Shown: positions 9,678 to 19,132, numbered from the stretch's first letter. The stretch is DNA of 64,000 nt from Pedobacter sp. HDW13 (GCF_011303555.1 NZ_CP049868.1:4030001-4094000), one strand, 5' to 3'. The notes: a model not told the origin generated them from the letters alone. Translations and numbers: made by a program.

Positions 9678-9745
9678 TCACCCTGAATTTATTTCTGGGT
9701 CTCTCAACTAAATTTAAGGGATGCTGAAACAAGTTCAGCATGACG
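9678..9745. repeat. REP-like paired-hairpin element, copy A
   Basis: Two hairpins in a row: CCCTGAATTTATTTCTGGG, then, after about 20 bases, GCTGAAACAAGTTCAGC followed by ATGACG. A second copy with the same plan lies at 32718-32777. Such elements are common between genes in Pedobacter-like genomes. Here it lies downstream of the GntR gene and upstream of the SNF2 helicase. Confidence 0.7.
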
Positions 9746-9855
9746 ATTTTATTTTCCTTTGAATGGAAATTATAGTTTGTGCATAAAAACCCTTAAACCT
9801 ACTTTACCCCAAACCGAATAATCATTACTTTTATCGCTTAGCCTTTTAATGTTAA

Positions 9856-12800
9856 ATGAGTGAACCGGTAACAATACAGCTGCGATCAGAAGAAAACCCT
9901 TACGATTATATTTTAAGGGATTTTAACCTGAAAGCGCTTAGCGAGATTGTTATCCTCAAACATTTGGGCGGACTGGTACATACCGATGTTAAAGGTTTTT
10001 ATCGGTTGTATCCTGAGCAGATCGAAATCGATTTTGCGGCGTTTAGTCATGCAGAAGCCGCTGAGCCCTTTCCCATGGTTATGGTTCAGCAGCAAGAAGA
10101 TTCGGTTAAACTATCGTGCCGCTGCATTACGCCCAAAAACAAACTTTGCACACACCAGGCACAGGTTTTATACAATATTCTTCAGCGCAAAGAGCTGCGT
10201 ATTTTCTTTGATATTAACCTGAGAAGGGAAAAGCTAGTTAAGATAGCCGCCGATTATGGATTGGAAAAAGAGAAAAATCCCGATCTGTTTTTTAACCTCA
10301 CTTATCATCAAGACGAGGTAGAAATTAAGCCTAAAATGGAAGCCCTGCAGCCTTTTAACAAAGAAGCGCAGCAAAATCTTGCTGACTTGCTACTGCCCAA
10401 GGCTAAACCAGAGGTTAAGGCAGCTAAGGTAGATTTTAGTAAAATGATACTGGTGCTTGGACAGCATCGTTATTACAACCATTTAACCGTCGAACTTTTT
10501 GAGGCCGCTATAACCAAAGCGGGAAAAGTTAAAAACCCTTTAAAAGGTATTAACCCGGCCGATTTAATTTTTAGAACAGAAGATGCCGATCTATTGAAAT
10601 TTTTTAGCGGAATCAACACTTTTCAGCAAAACTACAATACCGATCAAAGCGAGGTAGAAATTGAAGCATTAAAAGCAATCGTTAAAAATCCCGCCCAAAT
10701 TCCAGTCTACCTGCAAGACGCTAAGCAATCATCGATTATTCAGCCTTCTTCTATTTTGGCAGTTGATGTTCAGCCGTTAAATGTCGATTTAAGGCTTTTG
10801 GTAAACCAGCGAGAGGATTATTACGAAATCACTGGTCGTTTAATCATCGAGGGGAAATCGTACGAACTCGATAACCTGCAATTGGTGCACCAGTATTTTG
10901 TAAAGCTTAAAAATCAGCTTTATCTCATTAGCCGGCTCGATTTTTTAAGGGTAATCGGATTTTTTAAAAAGCAGAGCAACCGGTTAATCTTACACAAAAG
11001 CAAATATCCCGAATTTCAGAAAACCATTCTGATCCAGCTTGAAGGCAGTATTCATGTCGATTATTCATATTTGAAACCCGCAAGCAAAAGCCAGATTGAG
11101 GAAAAAGGTTTCGACCTTGAAAACGAACAACTGATTTATCTTTCCGAATCCGAAGATTTTATCCTGCTTACGCCCGTGATGCGTTACGGAAATTTAGAAA
11201 TTCCTGTTTTATCGAAAAAGCAAATTCAGGCACAGGATAAATTGGGTAATGTTTTTAAGCTTAACCGTGATGAGAAAGCTGAGCTGCAGTTCATTTCAAA
11301 CATCATCAGGTCGCATCCTTATTTTTACGAACAAATAGAAAACGATTTCCTCCTTGATCAAAATAAATACGATTCCTTTTATCTGCACCGAAAGCGGTTT
11401 TTAGAAGAAGCCTGGTTTTTAGATGCCTTTGAAATCTGGAGGAACAAGGATATTCATATTTTGGGCTTTAATCAATTGAAAAATAACAAGCTAAGTGAGT
11501 TTAAGCCCGAAATAAACATTGAAGTAATAAGCGGATTAGATTGGTTTGAAACCAAGGTAGAAGTAAAATTTGCTAAACATATTGTTCCTTTAAAGCATTT
11601 ACACAAATCTATCCGCAATAAAAGCAGGTTTGTTAAGCTTGATGATGGTACCGAAGGTATTTTGCCACAAGAGTGGGTAGAAAAGTTTGCTGCCTATTTT
11701 AATGCAGGCGAAATTACGGAAGAAGCGATTCTGACACCGAAAATTAAATTCGCTACGGTTAATGAACTGTATGAGGATGCATTGCTGGATGGCGAAGTTA
11801 AAAATGAACTGAAACTTTATAAGCAAAAATTTGAAGGGGCCAATTCGATTGAGGAGGTAGAAGTGCCGGCAACTTTGCAGGCAACCTTGCGCCATTACCA
11901 GAAAGATGGCTTAAACTGGCTCAACTTTTTAGATGATTTTAATTTCGGTTCCTGCCTGGCCGATGATATGGGGCTGGGTAAAACCATACAGATTTTAGCC
12001 TTCATATTGTCGCAGCGAGAAAAAGTGAAACACAATGTCAATCTGGTCGTGGTTCCGGCATCGCTGATTTTTAACTGGAAAGCCGAAGTAGAAAAGTTTG
12101 CGCCATCAATACGTGTTAAAACCATTTATGCTGGCGAACGGAGTAAAACCACTAATGACTTTGATCAGTACGAAATCATTTTAACCTCCTATGGTACCCT
12201 GCTTTCGGATGTTCGCTTTTTGAAGGATTACCGCTTCAATTACATCTTTTTAGATGAGTCTCAGTTGATTAAAAATCCCGAATCGCAACGTTACAAGGCT
12301 GTTAGGATGTTACAATCGCGCAATAAAGTAGCCGTAACCGGTACGCCGATAGAGAATAATACTTTCGATTTGTATGGGCAGTTATCTTTCGCCTGCCCCG
12401 GCCTGTTTGGCAGCAAACAGCAGTTTGCCGATTTATATTCTACCCCCATTGATCAGTTTAAGGATAGCCGCAGGGCCGACGAACTTCAGCGGAAGGTGAG
12501 ACCATTTATTTTACGCAGAACGAAAGAACAGGTGGCTAAAGAACTTCCAGATAAAACCGAAATTATCTTGTACTGCGAAATGGGGGAGGAGCAACGCGAA
12601 GTGTACGAAGCCAATAAAAAGGAAATTCAGGATTTTATTTTAGGTAAACAAGAAGACGATTTGCCTAAAAGCTCCATGCATGTTTTGAAAAGCATTACCA
12701 CCCTAAGGCAAATTTGCAACTCGGCAGCTTTGCTGGCCGACGGGAAATCTTATTTACAGGCTTCTTCCAAAATTGAGGTATTGATGGAACAGATTGAAAG

Positions 12801-13266
12801 CAAAGCCGGTAAACATAAAATATTGGTTTTCTCTCAGTTTGTAACCATGCTCGATTTGATTAAGAAACAACTCGAAAATCGTGGGATTGGTTATGCATAT
12901 TTAACAGGCCAAACGCGCAACAGAGAGGAAGTGGTTACTTCGTTTCAGCAGGATCCGGATATTCCGGTTTTCCTGATCAGCTTAAAGGCAGGAGGGACAG
13001 GGCTGAATTTAACCGAAGCTGATTATGTTTACCTGGCCGATCCATGGTGGAACCCGGCAGTAGAAAACCAGGCCATAGACCGCGCTTACCGGATCGGTCA
13101 GCATAAAAACGTAATGGCGGTGCGCTTAATCTGCCCCGATACTATTGAAGAAAAAATCATGAAACTGCAGGCTACTAAAAAAGATCTGGTTAAAAACCTG
13201 ATCCAAACCGAAGGCAGTTTTTTTAAGAATTTAACCAAAAAAGAGCTGCTGGGATTGCTGGAGTAA
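9856..13266 (+). CDS. SNF2-family helicase with SWIM zinc finger
   Basis: A 1136-residue DNA-dependent ATPase of the Swi2/Snf2 (RapA/HepA-like) group. A SWIM zinc motif CxC...CxH is seen at about residues 88-105 (CRCITPKNKLCTHQ). A long middle region with little recognised sequence follows. The ATPase starts at about residue 675 (LRHYQKDGLNWLNFL) with Walker A DDMGLGKT near 704, Walker B LDESQ near 800, TGTPIEN, and a second RecA-like lobe with LVFSQF, SLKAGGTGLNL and QAIDRAYRIGQ near 1075. These proteins remodel protein-DNA or RNA polymerase complexes. The gene stands alone, facing the next gene tail to tail. TATAGTTTG at about 9771-9779 may be its -7 box. Confidence 0.9.
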   Translation: MSEPVTIQLRSEENPYDYILRDFNLKALSEIVILKHLGGLVHTDVKGFYRLYPEQIEIDFAAFSHAEAAEPFPMVMVQQQEDSVKLSCRCITPKNKLCTHQAQVLYNILQRKELRIFFDINLRREKLVKIAADYGLEKEKNPDLFFNLTYHQDEVEIKPKMEALQPFNKEAQQNLADLLLPKAKPEVKAAKVDFSKMILVLGQHRYYNHLTVELFEAAITKAGKVKNPLKGINPADLIFRTEDADLLKFFSGINTFQQNYNTDQSEVEIEALKAIVKNPAQIPVYLQDAKQSSIIQPSSILAVDVQPLNVDLRLLVNQREDYYEITGRLIIEGKSYELDNLQLVHQYFVKLKNQLYLISRLDFLRVIGFFKKQSNRLILHKSKYPEFQKTILIQLEGSIHVDYSYLKPASKSQIEEKGFDLENEQLIYLSESEDFILLTPVMRYGNLEIPVLSKKQIQAQDKLGNVFKLNRDEKAELQFISNIIRSHPYFYEQIENDFLLDQNKYDSFYLHRKRFLEEAWFLDAFEIWRNKDIHILGFNQLKNNKLSEFKPEINIEVISGLDWFETKVEVKFAKHIVPLKHLHKSIRNKSRFVKLDDGTEGILPQEWVEKFAAYFNAGEITEEAILTPKIKFATVNELYEDALLDGEVKNELKLYKQKFEGANSIEEVEVPATLQATLRHYQKDGLNWLNFLDDFNFGSCLADDMGLGKTIQILAFILSQREKVKHNVNLVVVPASLIFNWKAEVEKFAPSIRVKTIYAGERSKTTNDFDQYEIILTSYGTLLSDVRFLKDYRFNYIFLDESQLIKNPESQRYKAVRMLQSRNKVAVTGTPIENNTFDLYGQLSFACPGLFGSKQQFADLYSTPIDQFKDSRRADELQRKVRPFILRRTKEQVAKELPDKTEIILYCEMGEEQREVYEANKKEIQDFILGKQEDDLPKSSMHVLKSITTLRQICNSAALLADGKSYLQASSKIEVLMEQIESKAGKHKILVFSQFVTMLDLIKKQLENRGIGYAYLTGQTRNREEVVTSFQQDPDIPVFLISLKAGGTGLNLTEADYVYLADPWWNPAVENQAIDRAYRIGQHKNVMAVRLICPDTIEEKIMKLQATKKDLVKNLIQTEGSFFKNLTKKELLGLLE

Positions 13267-13312
13267 GAGTTGTCAACTTTAATAGCAATTTTGCCGGAAA
13301 GTTGACAACTCT
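13266..13312. terminator. perfect 15-bp inverted repeat between convergent genes
   Basis: AGAGTTGTCAACTTT (13266-13280) pairs exactly with AAAGTTGACAACTCT (13298-13312) around a 17-base loop. It lies between the stop codons of the SNF2 gene and the minus-strand epimerase gene, so it probably ends transcription or protects RNA ends in both directions. There is no T run, so the terminator reading is uncertain. Each arm is itself partly palindromic (GTTGTCAAC, GTTGACAAC). Confidence 0.6.
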
Positions 13313-13327
13313 GGTACATGATCTGAA

Positions 13328-14146
13328 TTAGATACCAACCTCGAAACCGTAATCCAAATACTTGGATACATTCAAACTCTTTACAATTTTCCAGGTTTTC
13401 TTTTCTGCAATAAACGCAGGAACGGCTAAGCCCGATACTTTGGCCGCTTCAACATAGAAATCCATTTTGGTTGGGTGTGACGGTGAACAGGCGTGGTAAA
13501 TCCGCCCGAAGGCCTGTTTTTCAATCAGGCGAATGGCAATACCAACAGCATCAGTTTGGTGGATTAAATTTACCGGTGCCAAACCATTAGGAATATCGGT
13601 TTTCCCGGCAAAGAATCTCCCCGGGTTACGGTCAGGGCCAATTAAACCGGCAAAACGAATAATGGTAGCTTCAGAGGTTTCTGCTTTTAAAATTTCCTCG
13701 GCAGCTACCACAACTTTGCCCGAATCGGTATCCGGACAAGTTGGCGTTTCTTCATTTACAAACTGGTTTTCGTCGGCAAATACACTGGTCGAACTGATCA
13801 GTACAATTTGGGTTGCCTTGCCTTTGGCAGCATCTATAATCAACTTAATTTTTGTAGGGTAATCTTGCAGCTCTGCAGAATTTCTTTTTGGCGGGATACA
13901 GATAAATAAAGCATCGCATTCAAAAAAAGAAGGATCTGCCTCAATTTTTTCAGTGGTGAAGTTAACCAGGTAAGGCGCAATTTTCGCTTCTGCCAATGCA
14001 ATAAGCTTAGTTTCGGTGGTGGTAGATCCGTTAACTGAATAGCCCCTTGCAATTAGTGCTTTGGCAAATGCAAAACCAAACCAGCCACAACCTAAAACCG
14101 AAACCTTTTTAATTGCTTGTTGATACACTTTAGAATCTGAAATCAT
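13328..14146 (-). CDS. NAD(P)-dependent epimerase-like protein (YeeZ-like)
   Basis: A 272-residue atypical short-chain dehydrogenase. The Rossmann motif VSVLGCGWFGFAFAKAL near residue 14 has the GxGxxG pattern. ISSTSVFAD (about residue 117), IRFAGLIGPDR and the C-terminal RIYHACSPSHP follow the YeeZ/NAD-dependent epimerase plan; the canonical YxxxK is not obvious. The substrate is unknown. It converges on the SNF2 gene and is 37 bases downstream of another nucleotide-sugar-epimerase-like gene on the same strand, with which it is probably transcribed. Confidence 0.8.
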   Translation of the reverse strand: MISDSKVYQQAIKKVSVLGCGWFGFAFAKALIARGYSVNGSTTTETKLIALAEAKIAPYLVNFTTEKIEADPSFFECDALFICIPPKRNSAELQDYPTKIKLIIDAAKGKATQIVLISSTSVFADENQFVNEETPTCPDTDSGKVVVAAEEILKAETSEATIIRFAGLIGPDRNPGRFFAGKTDIPNGLAPVNLIHQTDAVGIAIRLIEKQAFGRIYHACSPSHPTKMDFYVEAAKVSGLAVPAFIAEKKTWKIVKSLNVSKYLDYGFEVGI

Positions 14147-14183
14147 AGGGCCTAAAGATAGCGTTCTACAGGTAATTTATTTG

Positions 14184-15116
14184 TCAATTCTGTTTCTTGT
14201 ACAGGGTTTTAGATAGTGCTAAAATTCCGTCGTGATAACTTGTTGGTTTAAAGTTGAATGCTTTTTCAAATTTTGAAGAATCGAAATGATAATCGTGATC
14301 GTACTGGTAATACATTTCTACCGTGCCTGCTACAACTTTTTTAAATAAGCCAACCAAACGGAGCATCAGTTTATTAATGGTCGAATAACTGGCTTTGGTT
14401 TTGTAAACCTGAGCAGCCAGTTCGATAAAACCTTTACCTTTTAAAGGTGCGGCAGTTGGTAAATGCCAAATCTGGTTACCCGATTCTGGTGTTTGTCCCA
14501 ACAAATACAAAGCTTTACCGGCATCTTCAATGTAGGTAAAACTGTGTAAAGTGTTGGGGTTTCCTATCCACTGAGCGCTGGTTTTTTTGGCAAATTTATC
14601 CAGTACCATCATATCGAAAAAACTGTTCATGGAGTCGGTGCCATAAAAATCGGCAGCACGGGCTATGGTTGCGTTAATGCGACCTGCCTTACTTTCATCC
14701 ATTAATTGCTGTGCTATTTTTGCCCTTACTTCGCCTTTTTGACTACAAGGTTGGTAAGGAGTATTTTCTGTCATTGGACCTTTTACCAATCCGTACATGT
14801 AAACATTGTCGAAAAAGATTAACCGCGCTCCGGTATGTCTGCAGGCATTAATCACATTCTGAATAATAATGGGCCACTGTTGCTGCCATATTTGAACATC
14901 GTAAGTTAAACCGGCACATAAATAGATTACGGTTGAGCCCTCCGTCGCGGCAAGTACTTCTTTCTCATTTAATAAATCGGCTTTGAGCCAGCTTACATTG
15001 GGATTGGTACTGGTTACAGGTTTTCTGCTTACCAATCTAACCGTTTCGTTATTGGCAACCAGTTCTCTCGTTAACGCGTTTGCTGTTGGCCCGCCGGCGC
15101 CTAATATGGTGTGCAT
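14184..15116 (-). CDS. NAD-dependent epimerase/dehydratase family protein
   Basis: A 310-residue atypical SDR. The N-terminal motif TILGAGGPTANALTREL binds the dinucleotide. FFDNVYMYGLVKGPMTE contains the usual tyrosine region, followed by AKIAQQLMDESKAG and ARAADFYG, as in nucleoside-diphosphate-sugar epimerase-like proteins. The final part (FKPTSYHDGILALSKTL) is typical of the family. The substrate is unknown. It is adjacent to a Crp-type regulator gene on the same strand (96 bases upstream), so regulator and dehydrogenases may form one unit. Confidence 0.82.
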   Translation of the reverse strand: MHTILGAGGPTANALTRELVANNETVRLVSRKPVTSTNPNVSWLKADLLNEKEVLAATEGSTVIYLCAGLTYDVQIWQQQWPIIIQNVINACRHTGARLIFFDNVYMYGLVKGPMTENTPYQPCSQKGEVRAKIAQQLMDESKAGRINATIARAADFYGTDSMNSFFDMMVLDKFAKKTSAQWIGNPNTLHSFTYIEDAGKALYLLGQTPESGNQIWHLPTAAPLKGKGFIELAAQVYKTKASYSTINKLMLRLVGLFKKVVAGTVEMYYQYDHDYHFDSSKFEKAFNFKPTSYHDGILALSKTLYKKQN

Positions 15117-15211
15117 AGCTTTTCTTTTTTTGATTTACTCAAAGTTAAGTGAGCTTAAAGGCTAAAAACGTTAACAAAAGATAAGGATTGAAGAAAACTG
15201 AAAGATCAGTG

Positions 15212-15814
15212 TTATTGTTGTAGCAGGGTTCTTTTACGGATGCGGGAAAGTGAAACAGGCGTAATGCCCAAAAAATTGGCGATAAAATGCTGCGGAACCC
15301 GCTGAAAAATATCCCGGCCGGTTTTCTCAAGCGCAGTATAGCGTTCTTCGGGGCTTTGTGTTATAAAAGCCGTTACCCGGTCTTCGTAGCAACAGATGTA
15401 ATATTCAGCTATTAAACGACCAAAACGCTCCATTTTTAAGGCCAGTAAAGGATGGTTTAACATTTGCTGAAGATTATTGTAAGCAATCAGCACCAATTCG
15501 GTTTCTTCAAGTGCCTGAATGTAATTGGTGCTTGGTGTACGTTTAACGAAACTTTTGTAGGCGCTCATCAGCTCGTTTTCAAAGCTAAAGTATCCGGTAA
15601 TTTCCTGCCCGTCTTTAATGTGGTAATAGCGTACTGCCCCACGGGTAATAAAGGCCATATAATCGCACACTTTTCCTTCAACAGCAAAATGTTCTTTTTT
15701 GCTTAAGGTAGCAAAACTAAGGTACTGTGTAAATATTTCCCATTCTGTTTCGTTAAACGTTACAAATGGGGCAATACCTGTTCTAAATGTTTCGAGTTGA
15801 AATCGCCTGTCCAT
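15212..15814 (-). CDS. Crp/Fnr-family transcription regulator
   Basis: A 200-residue protein. The N-terminal cyclic-nucleotide-binding-like beta barrel (about residues 15-130) includes FAVEGKVCDYMAFITRGAVRYYHIKDGQEITGYF-type glycine-rich turns (shown here only by key positions). The C-terminal helix-turn-helix (about 150-195) includes RYTALEKTGRDIFQRVP, HFIANFLGITPVSLSRIRKR and is the pattern of Bacteroidota Crp homologues. No cysteine cluster for an iron-sulfur centre is seen. The effector is unknown. It lies just upstream of the two epimerase-like genes and downstream of thymidine kinase on the same strand. Confidence 0.87.
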   Translation of the reverse strand: MDRRFQLETFRTGIAPFVTFNETEWEIFTQYLSFATLSKKEHFAVEGKVCDYMAFITRGAVRYYHIKDGQEITGYFSFENELMSAYKSFVKRTPSTNYIQALEETELVLIAYNNLQQMLNHPLLALKMERFGRLIAEYYICCYEDRVTAFITQSPEERYTALEKTGRDIFQRVPQHFIANFLGITPVSLSRIRKRTLLQQ

Positions 15815-15862
15815 ATCAGAAATAAAATTCTGATTAAAGATACAGATTTACGAGGAATAGGA

Positions 15863-16444
15863 TTAGCCCTTACCAAGATTGTAACAAGCCCTGCAACGTG
15901 GCTCGTAGCTTTCTTTTTCGCCTAGCAGCACAGTGGCTTCGTCGGCTGCGGTACGGTAGCTGTATAAGGCGGGATTGCCACAGCAAACACAAACGGCATT
16001 CACTTTAGTTACGTGTTCGGCAATAGCCATTAACGCCGGCATGGGGCCGAATGGTTTGCCTGTAAAATCCATATCCAGCCCTGCAACAATAACGCGGATG
16101 CCTTTCAGAGCCAATTTATTGCATACATCAGGCAGTTCATCATCAAAAAACTGGGCCTCATCTATACCTACAACCTGTGTATTGGTGCCCAGCAATAAAA
16201 TGGCCGAAGCACTGTCAACAGGGGTAGAGTTGATCGAATTTAAATCATGTGAAACCACTGCAGTTTCGTGGTAACGGGTGTCGGTACGGGGTTTAAAAAT
16301 CTCGACATTTAATTTAGCAATCTGGGCTCTTTTCAGTCTGCGGATCAGTTCTTCCGTTTTACCAGAAAACATGGAACCACATACCACTTCTATGCTCCCC
16401 GAAAATTCGCCCCTTCTTCTAAAATTTTGTTCGCTAAATAACAT
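15863..16444 (-). CDS. tdk: thymidine kinase
   Basis: A 193-residue type II thymidine kinase that phosphorylates thymidine to dTMP in nucleotide salvage. Walker A is GSMFSGKT (residues 23-30); the DEAQFF motif at 95-100 holds the catalytic glutamate E96. Zinc-binding cysteine pairs are C152/C155 and C184/C187. The lasso-loop YSYRTA and the thymidine-contacting segment GLDMDFTGKPFGP are present. The length is normal. Start at the ATG at 16444. It is divergent from the acidic protein gene; the short region between them carries an inverted repeat around a promoter box. Confidence 0.96.
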   Translation of the reverse strand: MLFSEQNFRRRGEFSGSIEVVCGSMFSGKTEELIRRLKRAQIAKLNVEIFKPRTDTRYHETAVVSHDLNSINSTPVDSASAILLLGTNTQVVGIDEAQFFDDELPDVCNKLALKGIRVIVAGLDMDFTGKPFGPMPALMAIAEHVTKVNAVCVCCGNPALYSYRTAADEATVLLGEKESYEPRCRACYNLGKG

Positions 16445-16505
16445 GCCCGATTTTTTATGCTCCTATGTCTGTGCTATAATTTTTAAACCGAACAAATATG
16501 AGAAT

Positions 16506-16528
16506 TATGTGTTATTTTTGAACACATA
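16506..16528 (+). promoter_or_regulatory. promoter -7 box inside an inverted repeat
   Basis: TATTTTTG at 16513-16520 fits the Bacteroidota -7 box for the gene starting at 16568. It is flanked by TATGTGTT (16506-16513) and AACACATA (16521-16528), an 8-bp inverted repeat that would suit a dimeric repressor. The regulator is unknown. Confidence 0.5.
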
Positions 16529-16567
16529 GTTACCAACATAAATCGATCAGAAATTCGTTTTAACTTT

Positions 16568-17740
16568 ATGATGAACCAACAAGATATTTTCAAAAAGATA
16601 GGCAGCATTTTAGCAGAATTAAATGAGCAATACCAGTTTTTAGCTCAAAACCCTCAGCAGCTGAATGATTTGGAGCTGGAACTTTTTCTGGCCAATGCAC
16701 ATTTCCTTTCCGATCACGTTAATATCGTAAAAAAACTAAATACCATCGTTGAAGAAAAAGCTCCTGAACCAGGTAATCATCCGCTTTTAGAAGAGCAGAA
16801 TACCATTATTTTGCCCGAAGTAACTAAAAGTTATGTAGAAGACGATGAATGTTTCGATCCGCAGGAGTTGGAAGAAGTAGTAACCGCCGAAGAAGAAGAG
16901 GCTCGCGTAGATATTAAACCTGCCCGGGAAATTATAGATGAAGAAGTTATTGAAGAAGAAAAGGCCGCTTCGGTTTTAAAAAATGATTTTTTTAAACCAG
17001 ATCAGGACGACCATACTTTTGAATTTGTGTTAGGCACGCATGATGAAAATGCCCAGTTTGATTACGAGGTAAAACCAGCCGAAGAAATTTTCGACCGCCC
17101 GTTAAGTAAAGAAGAGGCCGAAATTTTGGCCCAAAAGAAAAGAATACACGAAAAGGAAAGATCTTTACCAGCAGAAGAAGCTATTTTGCCTGCGGAGGAT
17201 GATGAAATTGGTCCCGAACCATTTCTGATTGACCATGAAGAGATAGAGGAGGAAGAAGAAGTGGTAGCTGTACCTAAAGAAGAACCTGTTGTAGCAGTTT
17301 CCCAGCCCATTGAAGCACTTAAAGAAGTAGCACTGGATGAAGCCATTATTTCACCTCCGGTTGAGCATGAGAGACCGCTGTTTACACCAGAAGCGGTTCC
17401 GGTAAAACCTGCTCCACAGCCAGTAGCAGCTAAGCCTGCGCAGAGTTTAAACGATTTGCTGGCCAAAACAAATGGTAAAGCAGATGAGCCGTTAAAAGCA
17501 CCTATTGCCGATTTAAAACAAGCCATTAGTTTAAACGAAAAGTTACTTTTTATTAAAGACCTTTTCAACGGTTATAACCTCGCCTATTCTGAAGCGATTG
17601 ATATTGTAAACAAAATGAACAGCTTTGAAGCAGCAGATGGTTTCTTACAAAACAATTATGCCGCAAAAAACAACTGGGCCAGTAAGCAGGCCACTGTTGA
17701 TCAGTTTTACGAATTACTGAACAGAAGGTTTAGTAAGTAA
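16568..17740 (+). CDS. acidic protein of unknown function
   Basis: A 390-residue protein that I do not recognise. The N-terminus (about 1-60) is predicted helical: IFKKIGSILAELNEQYQFL, NDLELELFLANAHFLSDH. The middle (about 75-270) is a low-complexity, strongly acidic stretch of glutamate-rich and proline-rich sequence (EELEEVVTAEEEEA, EEIEEEEEVVAVP), probably disordered. The C-terminus (about 295-390) is again helical (NDLLAKTNGKAD, AISLNEKLLFIKDLFNG, WASKQATVDQFYELLNRRF). This looks like two small folded helical domains joined by a charged tether. No signal peptide or membrane segment is seen. A promoter box with an inverted repeat lies 50 bases upstream. Confidence 0.75.
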   Translation: MMNQQDIFKKIGSILAELNEQYQFLAQNPQQLNDLELELFLANAHFLSDHVNIVKKLNTIVEEKAPEPGNHPLLEEQNTIILPEVTKSYVEDDECFDPQELEEVVTAEEEEARVDIKPAREIIDEEVIEEEKAASVLKNDFFKPDQDDHTFEFVLGTHDENAQFDYEVKPAEEIFDRPLSKEEAEILAQKKRIHEKERSLPAEEAILPAEDDEIGPEPFLIDHEEIEEEEEVVAVPKEEPVVAVSQPIEALKEVALDEAIISPPVEHERPLFTPEAVPVKPAPQPVAAKPAQSLNDLLAKTNGKADEPLKAPIADLKQAISLNEKLLFIKDLFNGYNLAYSEAIDIVNKMNSFEAADGFLQNNYAAKNNWASKQATVDQFYELLNRRFSK

Positions 17741-17866
17741 GGCGTATAGCGGATAGGCGTTTGGCGATGAGTTTATGATCGTCCGCATTTGTAAATCCAC
17801 AAATCATGATCGTCCGTGTTTTTAATGCGGATGCATGAGCCTGGCATTTGCAATGCCTTTTAATCT
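17741..17866. repeat. convergent intergenic region with ATGATCGTCCG repeats
   Basis: ATGATCGTCCG occurs at about 17775 and again at about 17807. Between them GATTTG-N8-CAAATC forms a small stem, and a further GGCATTTGCAATGCC palindrome follows near 17842. The region separates the ends of the acidic-protein gene and rodA. A transcription terminator is likely but not clear. Confidence 0.4.
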
Positions 17867-19132
17867 TTAAATAAATCCCATCCTGTTCGAATCGAGCTTT
17901 AAGAAGATAAACAGCAGGATGGTAAAACTCCAAAGTGAAGAACCGCCGTAGCTAATTAAAGGTAACGGAATTCCAATAACCGGAATAATTCCAATCGTCA
18001 TCCCGATATTAATAAATACGTGGAAAAAGAGGATACAGGCTACACTATAGCCATAAACCCTCGAAAAGGTAGACCTTTGCCTTTCTGCCAGGTTAATGAG
18101 TCTGAGGAGTAAAAATATATATAGTCCAATCACAACCGAGCAGCCCATAAAGCCCCATTCTTCGCCAATGGTCGAAAAAATAAAATCGGTACTTTGCTCG
18201 GGTACGTAGCCATATTTGGTTTGTGTTCCCTGTAAAAAGCCACGTCCGGTTGCCTGTCCTGAACCAATGGCAATCTGCGATTGAATTACATTGTAGCCTG
18301 CGCCTTTATTATCTGTTTTAAGACCAAGCATCAGCTCAATACGACTGCGTTGATGCGGTGCCAGTACTTTTTCGTAAGCAACCTTAATCAGGAACAAATA
18401 ACCAATTGCAAAAATGGTTACTAAAACTGTAGAGAAAATAATCTTTTGTTTCCTTCTGTTATTGTAAATAAAAAGACCCGCAATAGCAGTAATAATGATG
18501 ATCAGAATATAGGTCGGCACCAGGAAGTCGGCGACAAACAATACAATCATGCCCAAAAATATCAGCAGGAAATAACCCGATAAGCCCTCGCGGTATAATG
18601 GAAACATAAAAGCCAGGAAAACCAATGCAGAACCTGTATCAGGCTGGAGCATGATCAATAAAAGTGGTGCGCCCACAATTAAGCCTGCAATGGCAATCGA
18701 TTTAATATCCCTAAACTTTGGATTAAATGCTCCTACATATCTGGCCAGCAATAATGCTGTTCCGAATTTAGCAAACTCGGCAGGTTGGAGCTTAAAAGAA
18801 CCAATTGCAATCCATGCCTGATTTCCGGCAACTTTATTCCCGATCACCAGCACAGCCATCAATAAAATTAACGTGCCGCCGTATATAAAAGGAGAGAAGA
18901 CGTTGAACAACCTCCCGTCGAATAATAAAATAGAAAGTCCTAAAATAAGACCGGTAATGATGTAAATAAGCTGTTTGCCGTAGAGGGTAGTAAAGCTAAA
19001 CACTTCTGTTTGCTCAGGAGGAACAGAAGCGAAAATGTTTGTAAAACCAATAGCGCATAAAGCGATATAGATTAAAACAGTAATCCAATCTACATTAAAG
19101 AAAAAACGGTTTCCCTGTTGTTGTTGCTGCAT
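17867..19132 (-). CDS. rodA: rod shape-determining protein RodA
   Basis: A 421-residue polytopic membrane protein of the SEDS family, the peptidoglycan glycosyltransferase that works with PBP2 in cell elongation. About ten transmembrane segments are visible. Family signatures include LQPAEFAKFGTALLLARY, LQPDTGSALVF with the functional aspartate, GATGRGF-like GSGQATGRGFLQGTQTKYGYVPEQSTDFIFS (key part TKYGYVPEQSTDFIF) and the C-terminal PLISYGGSS. Its ATG overlaps the stop codon of mrdA by one base (TAATG), showing translational coupling. It is the last gene of the mreB-mreC-mreD-mrdA-rodA operon. The length is slightly greater than in E. coli because of an extra loop. Confidence 0.95.
   Translation of the reverse strand: MQQQQQGNRFFFNVDWITVLIYIALCAIGFTNIFASVPPEQTEVFSFTTLYGKQLIYIITGLILGLSILLFDGRLFNVFSPFIYGGTLILLMAVLVIGNKVAGNQAWIAIGSFKLQPAEFAKFGTALLLARYVGAFNPKFRDIKSIAIAGLIVGAPLLLIMLQPDTGSALVFLAFMFPLYREGLSGYFLLIFLGMIVLFVADFLVPTYILIIIITAIAGLFIYNNRRKQKIIFSTVLVTIFAIGYLFLIKVAYEKVLAPHQRSRIELMLGLKTDNKGAGYNVIQSQIAIGSGQATGRGFLQGTQTKYGYVPEQSTDFIFSTIGEEWGFMGCSVVIGLYIFLLLRLINLAERQRSTFSRVYGYSVACILFFHVFINIGMTIGIIPVIGIPLPLISYGGSSLWSFTILLFIFLKLDSNRMGFI

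Noticed and set aside
13840..14052. Short minus-strand frames inside the epimerase and other genes
   Set aside because: They are out-of-frame readings within well-supported genes and show no start context or family likeness.
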